Of a stretch of DNA of 64,000 nucleotides, positions 48,965 through 62,208 are shown piece by piece. Source of the stretch: Rotaria sordida (Eukaryota > Rotifera > Eurotatoria > Philodinida > Philodinidae). The stretch is from positions 1 to 64,000 of the forward strand of contig CAJNOL010001370.1 in the NCBI GenBank assembly GCA_905250125.1. The letters are read 5' to 3'. A program made the position numbers and the translations under genes. Within the stretch, counting starts at the first letter, position 1. The number at the start of each line of letters is the position of its first letter. The notes under the pieces were generated by a model, which had not been told where the DNA came from, searched no databases, and worked only from the letters and a program-made list of their open reading frames with translations.

Positions 48965-50924
48965 CCCAGGTGCAAAAATCGTACGAGGATCATATAAGAT
49001 CTTATACGATCTTACTGACAATTAGATTTTGTAAGATTCAGATTGTATGATCTTACGAAATCTTGCAAATTTCTTGTTCTAAGATTTAATATGATTCTTA
49101 TTATAAGATGCTAGCGTCAATCTTATATGATTCTTGATATAAGATTCTTGCAAGATCTGAGGATGGGAGTCTTGTAAGATATTGTAAGATCTTGCCAGAC
49201 CATAATTTTAAGATATTTCTCATGCAAACTAGTTTTTATAACGATAGCTTTATAGATGTAGATTACTACACGTGTTTAAGTGATGGAATGCTTCCTAATA
49301 GAAATATAATTTCTTTTTAAATTGCAAATACACGTTTTGTATACGGCGATGCTTATTATAAAAAAAGCACACCACTAATCAATTTGATTTGACTTGATTA
49401 AGTTTATTATTGTTTTGAATTTTATCTCGTTAAATTCATTTTATCGTTTATTCTTATTGAAAAAAAACATTTTTGTATTTGTTTGTAAAACTGTAATTAA
49501 TAATAATTCTCTAGTGTAGAGGACACGTAAGCTGACAATGGCTAATATAGACTATATATATGAGCGAGAAACCGTTACATTCGTCTTATATTCTGGTATG
49601 GTGGAAGAAATTGGACGTCATATATTTTTTCAAAAATACAACTAGGCTTTTTATATTAATTTATAATTCTTCAAAATTATCCAGTTTTGTTTTAGATATT
49701 TGAAATTCGTATCGATCTTATTTAGTCTTTTTGGTTTCATCGACTGAATTTCGATATTTCCGGGTTTATTTTGACTCAAACTAATGATGAAAAATATTAT
49801 TTTATTTTACTTTCAATCAATGTGAAAGGAGTTAGTTTCATTTGATGCATATGCTTAACTTATTTCAGTTATGTTATAATTAATCTAAGAAGATTATCTA
49901 CTTATAGTCAAAATAAAATGAAAGCAATTTAATGCAACTATACTTGTTTTACGACAAAATAGATTTACTTTCATAAGATTATTTATTTAATAGTCTGGGA
50001 AAATAAACTAAATTCAAAGTGAAGAGATTTATCTTACTTGAAATAAAGTTAAACTAATAGAATTATTGCATTTATATTTTTTTTTAATACAAAATTAATA
50101 TTCAATTTGATAATATTATTTAGAATTTACATTATATGGAACTAAATTAACCTAATTTTATCATTTTATTTTATTTCAATTGAAATAAAATTAACATACT
50201 AGATTTTTTCTACAATTAAATTAAATTATTTTATCTGATCATTTCAACTAACACAAAATAAATATAATAAAATTATTCATTTATGATTAAAATAAAATCA
50301 AGGAAATCTTATCCAATATAATTTGGTTAAAACCGTTTTCCAAACTACAACTTTGTAATTAATTAAGTCCATTTCAATATTGAACTCTACTCTATATACT
50401 AGTGGTCGATTATTCGAGAACGAGCTTAAAATTAACATCAAACCGAACTGTGATCTGTTTTTGATAAAATTACGCATTACTCATTGCATGTTTTCATGTA
50501 GAAATGATAAATATTTTTTTTATTTAAAAATAAATTTAGTCGGAGACGAAGTAAAATGATAAAAATTTAGCGATAAATGTTTTCTCTTGAAACAAAGAGT
50601 TTGAAGAAGGTAACTCAGCCTGTTGAAAAATCAGGCAGAGGTGATGAAAAGTGCAAGAATATCAATCATGCGATGCATTCTATAGTTGTATAGAAGCATG
50701 TATGAATAATGCAAGATCTTATGAGATCATACAATAAGATCATATAAGAATCGTACAGTACGATGTGATCAGATGTGCAGGCTTTACGACTATCTTATAA
50801 AAATCATACAAGATCATATATGACTTTCATACGATCTTATATGATCATATAAGATTTCACAGTAAGATCTTGTAAGGTATTGCAATATCGCACAAGATCT
50901 TATTGTCGGATTCTTCGACCTGGG
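48965..50924. mobile_element. Non-autonomous 1.96 kb element with CCCAGG ends
   Basis: CCCAGGTGCAAAAATC at 48965 and the complement of CCCAGGTCGAAGAATC ending at 50924 are inverted ends. Both subterminal regions (48990-49210 and 50705-50910) are packed with degenerate AAGATCTTATANGATC units in both orientations. The 1.4 kb interior is AT-rich with no transposase frame. No clear target-site duplication was seen. It starts right at the end of the Merlin remnant and stops 9 bp before a TGTGGG hairpin. Confidence 0.65.
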
Positions 50925-50933
50925 AACTCCTGG

Positions 50934-51000
50934 GGTGTGGGTGTGGACGTGAGTGAGAAGATGATCTACACCCACCCATATCCACACCCACACTCCACCC
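50934..51000. repeat. TGTGGG-type hairpin
   Basis: GGTGTGGGTGTGGACGTGAG (about 50934) faces CACCCATATCCACACCCACAC; the loop holds GAGAAGATGATCT. Confidence 0.85.
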
Positions 51001-51649
51001 TCAATGCTATTCTTTTATTGAACGATACATTTGACAATTTATAAGTAGACTTTTAATGTCTAATTGATATACTATATCTTTTTCTCAACATTATATTATA
51101 GATGATAAAAAACAAGCAAAGTTGCCACTTCTTCCGTTTTTTGCGGCAAAGTTCCACTTTTTCATATAGAGAAACTTTTGTTTATTTTTTATTGAAAAAT
51201 TTGAGACAATAGAATCCGTTACTATGGTGAAGATTGTGTTAACTGTAGAGAACTGCGTGAGAAACAATGTAACAGTCATTACGAAATCAACTAAATTTCT
51301 TGTCAATAATTTCTTTTTAAAATCAGAATTTTTGTACGCTGTAGATTTTTTCCTTTGATGAGTTTTCTACAAACCAATGCACTTTCAAGATCCAATCCAT
51401 GTCATATTGAGGCCTGCGAACACATAGAGGAAACCTGAATCAACTTTGACTTCGATTTTTACGACTCCAACTTTCTCTTCGTGTTCGTAAGCCTCGATGT
51501 GATGTTGATTGAACCTTCAAAATATATTCTACAAGTATGATATGATTGACATGGGTGGAGCTCTGATTTATGAATGAAAGAGATTCATGATGTTTCACGT
51601 TTTTATTTCACAGTAGTTAAACTGAAAAGTTTTATTAGAGTTTCGAATT
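51001..51649. other. Spacer before the lectin gene's stop; nothing recognised
   Basis: No exon, repeat or RNA gene recognised on either strand. Confidence 0.4.
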
Positions 51650-52081
51650 TCACCGAAGTTTTGGAACAATATTCCACTGTTGATTCAAACCTGCGTGGTG
51701 TGGCCATGCAACAACAGGTGCACCAGATACAGTTTGAGACTTTTCGATATCGATAACTTTATTTGCACCTGGACATAATATATATAGGCCATCCAATTGC
51801 CATTGTTGAGTTGTTCCCATATTTTTTGGCCATACAATTAGATTACTTTCCTGAATACCACTGTCGATATCGATCACCATTTCAGTAGCCATATTTCGAA
51901 TGGTTCCATCTTGATCGAAAAACCATAGTTGACTAGATGGATCTTCTCTAGTTCTATTTTTCATAGGATATACTACAACAGGTGTACCTGGTCCAGCACT
52001 ACTACTATTATAAATATCAAGTACATAACTGTTCATTCTGGATTGAATATAATAACCTAGAATACAATTTTCGATTATCAT
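51650..52081 (-). CDS. R-type (ricin-B-like beta-trefoil) lectin domain protein
   Basis: A 143-codon single exon starts at ATG 52081. Three trefoil repeats are visible, each with a QxW-type motif: SQLWFFDQDG, TQQWQLDG and NQQWNIVP. Each repeat also has a VxD(I) pattern (SYVLDIYN, EMVIDIDSG, NKVIDIEKS). This is a lone carbohydrate-binding domain. There is no signal peptide and no catalytic domain next to it, so it is a lectin, not a toxin. It may act as a cytosolic lectin, or the start may be on an upstream exon not found. The family is widespread in bdelloids (from memory). Confidence 0.85.
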   Translation of the reverse strand: MIIENCILGYYIQSRMNSYVLDIYNSSSAGPGTPVVVYPMKNRTREDPSSQLWFFDQDGTIRNMATEMVIDIDSGIQESNLIVWPKNMGTTQQWQLDGLYILCPGANKVIDIEKSQTVSGAPVVAWPHHAGLNQQWNIVPKLR

Positions 52082-53613
52082 TGAAAGAAAATAAGCAAAC
52101 TTATGTATATTGTATATTTATAATATATTGTTAAACACAATGAAAAATGACTATTAAAGCATATATAACAAGAAAAGTGATCCTACTCTATCATTAACCT
52201 CTCACTGTTCCATCAGACCCGTGACAAATAGATAGCATGAGTAAAACTCTCTGTCTTTTATAAATCGCGGTGAAAATATCGCTCAAATTATCAAGTATTA
52301 CAGAATGTGATAGACACTTATAATTTTTTCAGCCTAGTATCAGAAAAACTATGATATAATTATATATAGATGTTGGAAAAGCTGTAGCTAGATTATGATA
52401 GATGCACATCAGAAAACATTTTGCAGCTTGAATTGCGCGACTTGAATTTTATTTGTTTTATGAAATGCAACTCCTAATGAATGTTAAAGAGAATATAGCA
52501 AAAAAAAATGAATGCCTATTTTCCACCTTGGTCTACAGATCGTCACACATACTATATTTATATGAGGATGAAGGCGCATGTTTGGGTGAGAAGTTGATCG
52601 GATAGATGTGCAAATCAGGATGTCTACGTAGTCTGAAGCGTGAGTCCAGGATTAGCATCTATTAGGATCTTGCTCAGAAGTGCTTACAAATCTTACAAGA
52701 CAATATCAATTCTAATCAAAATCTTGATAAGAAAGTATAATGATTTAGTTAGAACCTTTGATGACTATTGTTTACTGTAAACAATCTAAATAGTTAAGAT
52801 GTTTGAAGATTAATGTTTTAAAGCCTATTGAGAATTCGATTTTTTAAGGATTCAATCAAGATTTAGAAATGATTCTATTGAGTATCCTTACAAAAATGAA
52901 TTTAAAATTTTTTTTGCGCTAATTTGTGTTTATACAAAACTCAAGTAGAAATTTCTATTTAAGTCAAAATTTGAGATACTGAACATGAAAGTTTTACACA
53001 ATAATATGCTACATTCTAGTTGGTTTTAGAAAATCTGACAGGATGTAGACAGAAACTTCTATTTCAATTCAGAATCATTGGAGTTCTGGCAAGATCCTAA
53101 TCTAAAAACAATGTAAACTTGCTTACTGTCCTTCAAAGACTTTTTTCTGTACCCTGCCAAAATCTAGATCATTTTGGTAGTTACACATTTATTTCATGAT
53201 TTATGATTTTCTGAATTAATTCCTGATTTTAAATCTAGCGATATGCTGATCAAGATCTTAATTGAATCTTGCTTTAAACTCTGAGAAGATCTTAAAATTT
53301 CATGAGTACATTCTTTCTTCAAAATTTAGTCGTTTCCTCTGGAAGAAAAGGATGAATATTGAAGGACACAAAACGGAAACATTAAGGATTTCCGCTGTGA
53401 CATGAAACTTCTAAGTGGACGGGTAATCTTCTATTAGACATATGATTTTTCTTTTGTCATTTCGAGAATCTCAAAAGTATGAACCTTGAAAAATATAAAA
53501 CTCATTAATTTTTCATTGATGCTGGAATTGAGAAGACGAAATTCTTAATCTTAAACATGTTTCAATTTAGTAATTATCGATTCCATTTTTAACTAGAAAG
53601 CTATTTCTTTCTA
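52082..53613. other. 1.5 kb without a gene; possible degenerate element
   Basis: TTAGGATCTTGCTCAGAAGTGC near 52660 is loosely inverted at about 53275-53300 (CTCTGAGAAGATCTTAA), with more AAGATCTTA-like motifs inside. This may be a decayed relative of the 48965-50924 element. No exon recognised. Confidence 0.4.
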
Positions 53614-53952
53614 CTAACCAAAAGGCACACGTGTTCCGTCAATAATGGTCATAAGTACAGTTCCAATGTTTGCTAATATGGCATCATCATTGTCAGGCGC
53701 TTCAGCAAATAATTCACATAGGTTAGTTGATTGATGAAAATTAATGGTACGACATCGTTCTTGAGTTAAGCAAGCAGTCTGACAATATAGCAATCTAGAC
53801 ACCAAAATTCTGGCTAATGGATAACAATTTATATCAGGACAACGAAATTCCATATCGATCATTGATGACATCATCATCGAACGTACAATTGCTGAAGATG
53901 AATGTGTGAAAGCAATGAGAAGAAAAAGTAGAACAAATTTTCTCCACACCAT
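53614..53952 (-). CDS. Small secreted PAN/apple-like protein
   Basis: The frame starts at ATG 53952 (MVWRKFVLLFLLIAFTHSSS, a clear signal peptide) and ends at TAG 53614; 112 residues. The longer open frame to 53988 begins with a TTG and is not used. The cysteine pattern CPDINC...YCQTACLTQERCRTINF...NLCELF is that of half an apple/PAN domain, a protein- or carbohydrate-binding fold. The stop overlaps a possible donor (GGTTAGTAG), so the gene may continue in further exons that I could not identify. Confidence 0.65.
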   Translation of the reverse strand: MVWRKFVLLFLLIAFTHSSSAIVRSMMMSSMIDMEFRCPDINCYPLARILVSRLLYCQTACLTQERCRTINFHQSTNLCELFAEAPDNDDAILANIGTVLMTIIDGTRVPFG

Positions 53953-56410
53953 AGAACATGAAGTCTGAAGTCGTTGAAATAATTGCAACTGTTTCTGATG
54001 GTAACAATAAGTTCATTATTTTATGAGAAAAAAATGTGGAAGAAAAAAAATACGTTAGATATTCAATTTACAGCACCTTGGTCTCGCCGACACTCGGTCG
54101 ATAGACGGCACTTTTGTCACTCTTTCTTTTATTTACAATTTTGTTTTCTTCTCTTCCATAACTAATCGCATTCTCACTTGAAAATTAAAATTTTTCTCAC
54201 AGTCTTTGTATATGATATTATAATGTGAGAAAAAGATAATAGCTAACCTAAACGACTAATAAAGATTTTTCTTTGAAGCAAGTACTATTTGCAAATTACT
54301 TGATCATAGAATTTCTACTTCTTTCTTCAAATCTAGAATGTTTTGAAGTTACAGACAAATTTGCAAAATCTTTGATGGTATCATTTATCAGCTTTACTTC
54401 AGAAGATTTCTCCTGAACATAATATCAATACAGTTTCTACCAACATGAGTTAACTTCAATAGAAAAAGCATTTTTTTTTGTTTATCAAGATGTATAGAGC
54501 TGATCGAGAACTAGGAAATGTTTTAAAAGATATACTGAAAAATATACTTCTACTAGAGATTTTTTTGAAACATTACTGTTAAAGTTATCGTGAGGCGCAT
54601 CTATTTCTTGGCCTCCACTTCAAGAAGAATTGGTGCAGCTCTTTGATTTACATCATGAAAATGAATCATTTCTTACTTTAATTCGTTTAGATAAATATCA
54701 TTGCGAATATCGAAAAATACTTTATTTTTGCATATTGAACGTCTCAAATAGCATTTAAAAGACATCATCTTATAATTCTGGCTTTTGTGTGAGAAGCATG
54801 ACATCATTCATTTTTTGACAGTAGCTTGCAACTATTGAGCTGTCTCACGAAAGTACAGAAGACACATCATTTCCGTCTAATGATCCAAAATCGTATGATC
54901 GGTACTAAGTTCATACTCGAAACTCAGAAGACTACCTTTTTACTTACATCAACATTGAGTAAACATTCTTATATACTTTAAACAAGACAGATATTGTTAA
55001 CTGCATTATCTGTTAAGTACTCCTAAAATTTTCACTTAAATATATTATGAATATGCAATTTAAATATGGTTTTTTTTCTACATTTGAATGAAAAAAAATT
55101 CTTGTCTAATTTTATTTACCATTTTGTTCATAGTATGTGTAATGATAAACGGGATTGAGTAGCTTACCACCATCCTCGGTAATGATGTTTATTGAGCTAC
55201 TTCACATATTCAGAATGTAACTACTTCATATAAAACACATGCTTATATAGGCGAGAGCAAGAGAGAGAGAGAGAGATGAGCACAGGAAAGAACAATAGAG
55301 GGACACAATATGGTTTTCAATTAGAAAAATTAAATATTTTGCTACTCTTTCAAGATTTAAATGATATTTATTTTTGTTTAAAAGACCTAAATGAAAGTAA
55401 GCTTTTATTCGACTAGATCTTTTTACACTTCATTTCTGTGTTGAGAAAAGATAATGTCATGAAGCAACATCTTTTTGCTTATTTTAACATTGTGTGCACT
55501 AAAATGATCGTAAAAGAATGAATGGAAACAAATGTCGCAAGTATGTTAGGATAAAAAGTCCGGATAGATATTGACTTTAATGTGAAATCATCGTATATTC
55601 TGTATTTCTTATAATGACGGACAAACCTAGGGTTACAATCAGAACACAAATCGATTCTTAATCAACTTTAATTTGATTTTAACCATAATTTTGTTACATG
55701 AGAATCATGGAGCTAGGCATCCCTCAGTACCAACATGCTGCTTTTCAAAACTAAAAATGCATGATATCATTAGATACGGAAGTTTTTGTTAAATAGTGTG
55801 TGAGTATGGACAACTTGAACATCTCCGACTCAATTCTCCCATCCATACCCAATCATAGATGATGCATGAACATATAAATCAGTCAAAGCATTATTTTATT
55901 GATTAAAAAAACAAGTATGATACGTGTACTCAGTGACGCAACATCCACTTTTCTCCTTTTGTCGATCAAGTATGTTGAAAAATTCAAATCATTTTACTTC
56001 CTATATAAATATTACAGCAGTCTCAGTACCTTTTCGGCTTTCTCGAAGACGAAGCATACCAGAATAAAATATTTTCAATTGTTGAAGTATATGTATTTCT
56101 ACCGAGCGTACATAGATTAGTCAGTCATGAGAAACTGAAGACGATTTTACACAATCTAGAAAGTGTGAGCGTGGGTAGGTGTCAAAGTTAGCCTTCAGTT
56201 CATAAACAATCCGTAAATTTTTCCCAGTATCTAAAATAATAAATCCCTAGAAATATTTCTATAGACTAAACCGATTCTGTTGTAGATATTCCAATCTTCA
56301 TTCTCGGTGAATATCGAATCAAACAGTGCCACGTATACTTGTTTGGCTTTGTCAGAATATTCTACATTAATCAGCAAAGTTCCTTATCGATGCCATCCTA
56401 TGGATCTTGG

Positions 56411-56459
56411 ATGAGTATGGGTCTGTTCTTTTTTCATTTACACCCACACTCACACCCTG
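56411..56459. repeat. TGTGGG-type hairpin (degenerate left arm)
   Basis: GATGAGTATGGGTCTG faces TTTACACCCACACTCACACCC. It ends 4 bp before copy B of the dispersed 125-bp repeat. Confidence 0.65.
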
Positions 56460-56462
56460 CAC

Positions 56463-56587
56463 TGTTATTACATCTTGTTCTTCTCTCGGATGTGTATGGT
56501 TATAAGTGCTGTTATAACAATCAAAATAGGAGAAACATTGATTAGATCAGTTCATTTTGATTATAAAACTTTTGAGAGCCCTCATGG
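56463..56587 (+). repeat. Dispersed 125-bp repeat, copy B
   Basis: Same sequence family as 27725-27850 (CTTCTCTCGGATGTGTATGG, TGTTATAACAATC, ATAGGAGAAA, TTTTGATTATAAAACTTTT). Here hairpins lie on both sides (56411 and 56680). Confidence 0.8.
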
Positions 56588-56679
56588 TTATCATATTCAA
56601 ACTTTGATCTTGTTGCTGTAGCTCCCTAAAATCTAATAATAATTTTCGAAAAAAAATCAAATTTACCCTCGAATAGGGT

Positions 56680-56730
56680 ATGGGATGTGGGTGTGAGGTG
56701 TGAATCTCAATTTTACCTGCACCCACGTTC
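56680..56730. repeat. TGTGGG-type hairpin
   Basis: GGGATGTGGGTGTGAGGTGTG (56682) faces TTACCTGCACCCACGTTCTC. Arms are short and imperfect. Confidence 0.6.
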
Positions 56731-57648
56731 TCAAGCTTTTTTCTCACTCTTTGGTCGAAGAGAAACATCTTCTAATTCTAGCACTATACTACCGTCGAAG
56801 ATACTTTTCATTCACCTACTTCTACTTTACTGATTAGGGTACGATAGTTTTATAGCTCCTTACTGCAGTGCCCTGCAGATTCTTCCGAAAAAAAAAACAG
56901 TCGTCCGACTCGTACATATGCAGGAACAATGCAAGACAAAGCAATCTTTCTGTAGAACAGATCCTGTGTTCTAGAACGTTCAACGATCCGTACATTATAT
57001 GTTATGAACCTCAGTACAATATTTCTAGAGTGAACTCTATACAAAGAATCTCTATAAATCAAACTAGTGAGACCAAAACAAGAACGTTACAGAACTATTC
57101 GTTACTTTTTTTCTAAGGTTTCTTCACAGACTTTGGCATCCTCTGAATATATTACATTCGTGTGATATTGCATCGTCCAATGAAAACATGGTACAATATT
57201 CCAAATCAAAATGCACAACATCAACTAGTAATGCCATGTTGAAAAGTTACAAGGACTACCTCCGGGCAGCCCTTAAAAAGTTAAAGGTAGTATGCCAAAG
57301 TAGCGGTCTAGAACTGCCACTGAATGTATCTACTAGAAATAAAAATAATGCTAACACCTAAGTATTAATTAAGCCTAATACCATTAATGCTAATGAAAAA
57401 ATATTGACATTATTTTTAATATAATGTTAACACGATATCCCTGAGGAATATTGTTTTCATTTTTTCTCTTTGATAAACTGAGCAAAATAAAGAGATCATA
57501 TTAGTATGATCGTCTAATACATCTGCATTTATTTTATATTTTTATTTATTAGAAAACAAATAGAAGTTATTTACCAACATGAGTACAGAAAAATATTTTT
57601 GTTCAAGTTTTAAAATAGAATAAAAAAAATGAAAAAATAAATAAATTT

Positions 57649-60600
57649 TTAAGATATCCCATCAGGTGCACCGCCTTTACGTATATCACAGTTAGCCCAG
57701 TATTGATTGACTTCATCACGCCATTCGATGCCTTGTACAACAGAACCACCAAAAGCATTACATGTTATATTATGACCACGATCTTTCAATCGTTTTAATA
57801 TATTCTAAAACAATTTTAATAGTCTATTGATAGAAGAAAAAAAACCAATACTGACATAATCAAAACCATCTTCAACAAAAACTTCTTGTGGTAATAATTG
57901 TGAATGAAGACGTGTAGAATCAATTGCTTTTTTAATATCATTATTAAACCATAAATTAAGCATAACAACTTGAGCTATAGCTGTTGTTATTTGTGTGCCA
58001 CCACTAGCACCTAAAACTTGTTGTATACGTTGATTTTGTTTTTCCATTAGAATAAAAGGTGCCATTGATGATACAGGTCGTTTTCCTGGTGCTATAAAAT
58101 TAGCTGGACTTGCTGGTATACCAAAAGCATTAATTGTATTTGGAGTTGAAAAATCATCCATTTCATCATTATAAATAATATCTGTTTCAGGACCAAGAAC
58201 TTGTGAACCAAAGCTTCATAGAAAATTAAAAAAAAAGAAAGAAGAATCTTCTTTGAAATCAAAATACAAAACAAATCATACTAAAGATTAATAGTTGATG
58301 TTAATGCTACAGCATCACCATCAAGTCCAACAACTGATAAATGAGCTGTTCCTCTTGTTATTTTATCTAACCATGTTCCACCATAATATTCAAAACCAAA
58401 TGTTTTATCGTCACTAAATAAGAAATTAAATAAATCGATTCGATTCGATTCTTTTTGTTTTTTTCCTTGTTTGACAAACCTAATTCGTGATCGTATATCA
58501 CGAGCATATTCTTTTGAAGTTAAATTATGAATAAGCTAAAAATTTATTCATTATATTTATGAAACGAAAGAAAAATTCAATTTATTATTATTTTTTTTGT
58601 ACTTCAGTAATATTTATTTTTGATGGATCACCAAGTTCACTTCGTTTTGCATAAGCAAATTTAAATGTTTCGATAAGACGATGATAAAATAGAGAAGCTG
58701 TTGTTGATTGTTGTAATTCATTTTCACGTACATGATAACCTCATTTAATAAAACAGAAGAAGCTTTTTTCAATTGAAAAAAAAATACATTTCGATACCTT
58801 GAAGAATATTTAAAATAAATGTAAGAATTGGACCACTTGTTGGTGCATGTGTTGTATATGCAGTTAATGAACTATTAAGATCAATACTTAATGCTTCTTG
58901 AAAATCAACATCATAATCAGCAAGATCTTGTTTTGTTATAATTCCACCTTGATCTTGAATTTCTTTAATAATTTTATTAGCTAATTCACCTGTATAAAAA
59001 GCATCAGCACCTTGTTCGGCTATTATTTCAAGTGTACGAGCTAATTTTGGTCGTTTCATTATGTCACCAGCACCATATAATTCATTTGTATTCGAATTTT
59101 TTACAAAAACTTCTCTATTAAAAAAAAACATTTGTTTATTATTATCTTTTTTTAACAATATCAACCTCATTGCAGGATCATTAAGAATAGCATTTGACTC
59201 TTCTTTAATTGCTTCAGCTTGTGCTTCGCTAACATGAAAACCTTCTCGACATAATTGAATTGTTTGTTGAAAAAGTTCTTTCCATGATACACCTCCACCA
59301 AATTCTTCATACGCTTTTTTATAAGCTCGTAATTCACCAGGTATTCCAATAGCTAATCCACCTTAAATAAAACAAATCTTATATCTTTAATTCTCCTTTG
59401 AGAAATTCTTACCAATTATAGACATATTTTCTCGACCCACAAACATTGTTGAATTAGCAGTGAATGGTGCTTTTTCTCTCTGAAATTATATTCTATAAAA
59501 AAAGTTTTTTTTTTGTCATTATCTTTCACTTACTCCAATAATACTATAGGCTTTGTTTCTTTTTCTATGAATGATATTTAAAAGAATTTTTAAAAAAGAA
59601 ACACATTTTATTTTATTTTTTTGTTTACTTTGAATAAACTGTTATAACACATCCACCACCAATACCCATTGAATGTGCATTCATGACACCATTACAAATA
59701 GCTGCTGCTAAAGCAGCATCCATTGTTGTACCATTTTTTTCTAAGATAATGCGTCCAACTTTGGAACATTCACTATTATCAACAGCTACAGCTGCTCGAG
59801 AGTATTTCCCCAAAATCGATGAGCCATTTATAGTATAAGTTTCATGACCAACACCACACACTCCTTTGTCAGTTCTCGAAAAAGCTACATTAACAAAATA
59901 GAAAATAGATTAAATATATAAAACCTATTATTCAATACAAATAACTTTTCAAAATCTATATTTTACTAATAAACCAACTTTTTTAGATGTCTTCTTCTGA
60001 GTCTCATGATTTTTTTGCCTACAGGTACTAAGTACACAGTAATCTAGTGGAAATTCTAAAAAATAAGGATTGAGGTTCTGTTTAGATTGAATGAAACTGT
60101 TGAATTTTTAAGATACCCACTGGTCTCAAGTAGTTTTGAATGTTGTCTTGAAACTATGTTCATTTGAAGGTCTTACATACAGTAGCTTATATGAACAGTT
60201 TCAGAGTTTACAGACTTTCTGTCACTGAGGCTATGAACTTTTCAAAGATTGACGCTTTTCGAAACGTAGCAAATTATACAAGCATATTTTGAAAAGTTTG
60301 TATCTTGAAGATCCGAAGTCTATAAACTGTAAAGTGTTTCATATAATCTACTGTATATAAGACTTTACAGATAAACATATTAGCAACTCAAATCCTTCTT
60401 TTAGAGTCTTCACTACAATACTATTTAGTATTTATAGGGAAACAATCATTAAAATCGGAAGAGAACGCCTGAAACAGTTCACTCGTCAGACAAAAAGTGT
60501 TAAGAAATAAAAATATAACATCATTATCTATTAAAATTTAGCATTCAAATAAATAATTTAAAAGAATAAAATATATGATTGATAATTATTTTTATTTCAT

Positions 60601-61469
60601 AGAACATGTACAAATATTTTGAATAACAACGTTTACTGAATTGCTATTAAGGTAATCCTTCTTTTCTTACTGATAGTTATATGGTGACGTTGTACTCTAT
60701 TTCTTCAACCTTCTTGAAAATATGTTTCAATTAGTTTTCGTACTGATCTTTGAATTCAATAAAAATGAACATTAGAATTCATTATCTATAATAAATATTT
60801 TCTAGTTAGAAGCATATTTAAGGGAATCATACTCGCACAACTGACTTACCGTTAATGATGGTCCGTTTGACCTTTTTTAAAAAATTTAAATGTATTTTGA
60901 AAGAGGAGACTTCGCTGCATCTTCCTAGGATAAAATCTTGACTTCCATTACCTTTCTACAAAACGAATTTTCTGAGGAGAGATTAAGAAGGAAAGTGAGA
61001 TTTAGAATCCTCGGCACCTTTCTAGTTCCTTCAGCAATTTCTCAGTACCTTGCGATAAATTTTGATGCTTAAGTATTGCCAAGATAAGTGTAGTACGTAA
61101 GCACCAAATTTCACCACAAGGTGCTGAGAAATTGTTGAAGATACTGAATGTGCTGGGATTCCAAACCTACACTTCTTTCTTGGTGAAGCTCTTAAAAAAT
61201 TCGGAGATCTTAGTATATTTTTTTTTGATAAAATTATGAATATTAAACATATCAAAAGATTGTTATATACAACTTGGTATTCTAATAAATCGACAAAAAT
61301 TTTGTAATATACTATTGATTCTCTTATTAAATAACTACATATGAAGCTGATAAATATAAAGTTTATATTTACGTTTTCTTAAACCAAAAACAAGACCAAT
61401 AATAACACCAACTACAGCAAGGATAGAGATAGCAGCAATAGTGACGATAAATGTTTGTCGTCTAAACAT
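57649..61469 (-). CDS. GGT: Gamma-glutamyltransferase (glutathione hydrolase), membrane-anchored
   Basis: Eleven exons from high to low coordinate: 61469-61373, 59884-59629, 59564-59534, 59479-59413, 59361-59166, 59114-58798, 58739-58603, 58535-58480, 58413-58282, 58213-57856 and 57804-57649; 1803 nt, 600 residues. Residues 5-30 are a type II membrane anchor. Family landmarks: NAHSMGIGGG, GREKAP (substrate Arg, split over the 31-nt exon), ILNDPAM, SGPILTFILNIL, RGTAHLSVV (catalytic Thr at the autoprocessing site), STINLYFGS, YNDEMDDFSTP, RPVSSMAP, GASGGTQITTA, RLHSQLLP and the C-terminal DIRKGGAPDG. All key active-site residues known from human GGT1 are present. It cleaves extracellular glutathione and transfers gamma-glutamyl groups. 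Intron 1 (1.49 kb) contains two foldback elements. Confidence 0.95.
60169..60366. repeat. Foldback element in GGT intron 1 (first)
   Basis: GTCTTACATACAGTAGCTTATATGAAC...TTTACAGACT at about 60169-60218 is inverted at 60315-60366 (AGTCTATAAACTGT...TCATATAATCTACTGTATAT). The inner GAACTTTTCAAAG / TTTTGAAAAGTTTG also pair. Confidence 0.75.
60960..61207. repeat. Foldback element in GGT intron 1 (second)
   Basis: Arms of about 110 bp: AACGAATTTTCTGAGGAGA...CCTTCAGCAATTTCTCAGTACCTTG (60962-61075) matches the reverse complement of AAGGTGCTGAGAAATTGTTGAAG...AAAAAATTCGGAGATC (61095-61207). Very short loop, no coding capacity. Confidence 0.85.
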
Positions 61470-62208
61470 AAATAGAATAAACGAATGTAAATAATTAGTT
61501 TTATGTAAAATAAAAGTAAAACAATAATCCATCTTCATTTTCAGAAGGTAATTATTTTCGATAGAGTAATACAATACAAACTCGTAAAAGAAGAGTCAAT
61601 TATTGAGATAAAATTCTATAAATGCGACATTTAACGGTTCACCTCTTCCGTGTTCACTCAAAAATCTAACTTCGACAGAGTGCATGAGATATTGATGAAA
61701 CATTGCACAAATGTTCGACTTATGGAAGTACATTAATTTTTATTTTTTAGATAATCGAAATTCAAAAATCTGGAAAAATCAGGATTTATCTATTAGAAAA
61801 TTTCTTTACCTCATCTGAAGGACTATCTATATACAAAAAAAAAGAGTAGCTTTCTAGAATGAAGTATATTGAGCAAAAAAAATTTGTCCGTGGTTCGATC
61901 ATAACAGAAAAAAAAACAATTTTGAGTAAAATGCAAAAGAAGTTTTTCTTTTATATAGTCTTCGTATTATAACTGAACATGGAGGTAAAGCATAAATATA
62001 TATTTCAAGTCAATCAAAGCACTTATCTATATACATTAGATTGTCTCCATATGAGATACATCACGATTGATGATGCTACCTAACATTAGCATTATATATG
62101 TCATACAATTCAACAACGTAAAAATAACAGAAGAATAACAAATTGAATATTTATTAGCAACTCATAAGAAATACGGTAATTAATTTTATGTGAAAGATCC
62201 ACTTTGAA

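Larger units (their letters stand above)
53953..57648. other. 3.7 kb without a recognised gene
   Basis: Contains a (GA)n run at about 55250-55277, weak TGTGGG-type motifs at 55798-55852 and 56164-56185, two better hairpins at 56411-56459 and 56680-56730, and copy B of the 125-bp repeat. No exon supported. Confidence 0.4.

Noticed and set aside
51650..52081. Ricin-like toxin
   Set aside because: Only a lone lectin trefoil is present; there is no catalytic A-chain-like domain or other effector domain nearby.
57649..61469. Bacterial origin (horizontal transfer) of the GGT gene
   Set aside because: Eleven exons, an N-terminal anchor and close agreement with animal GGT1 landmarks argue for a normal animal gene.
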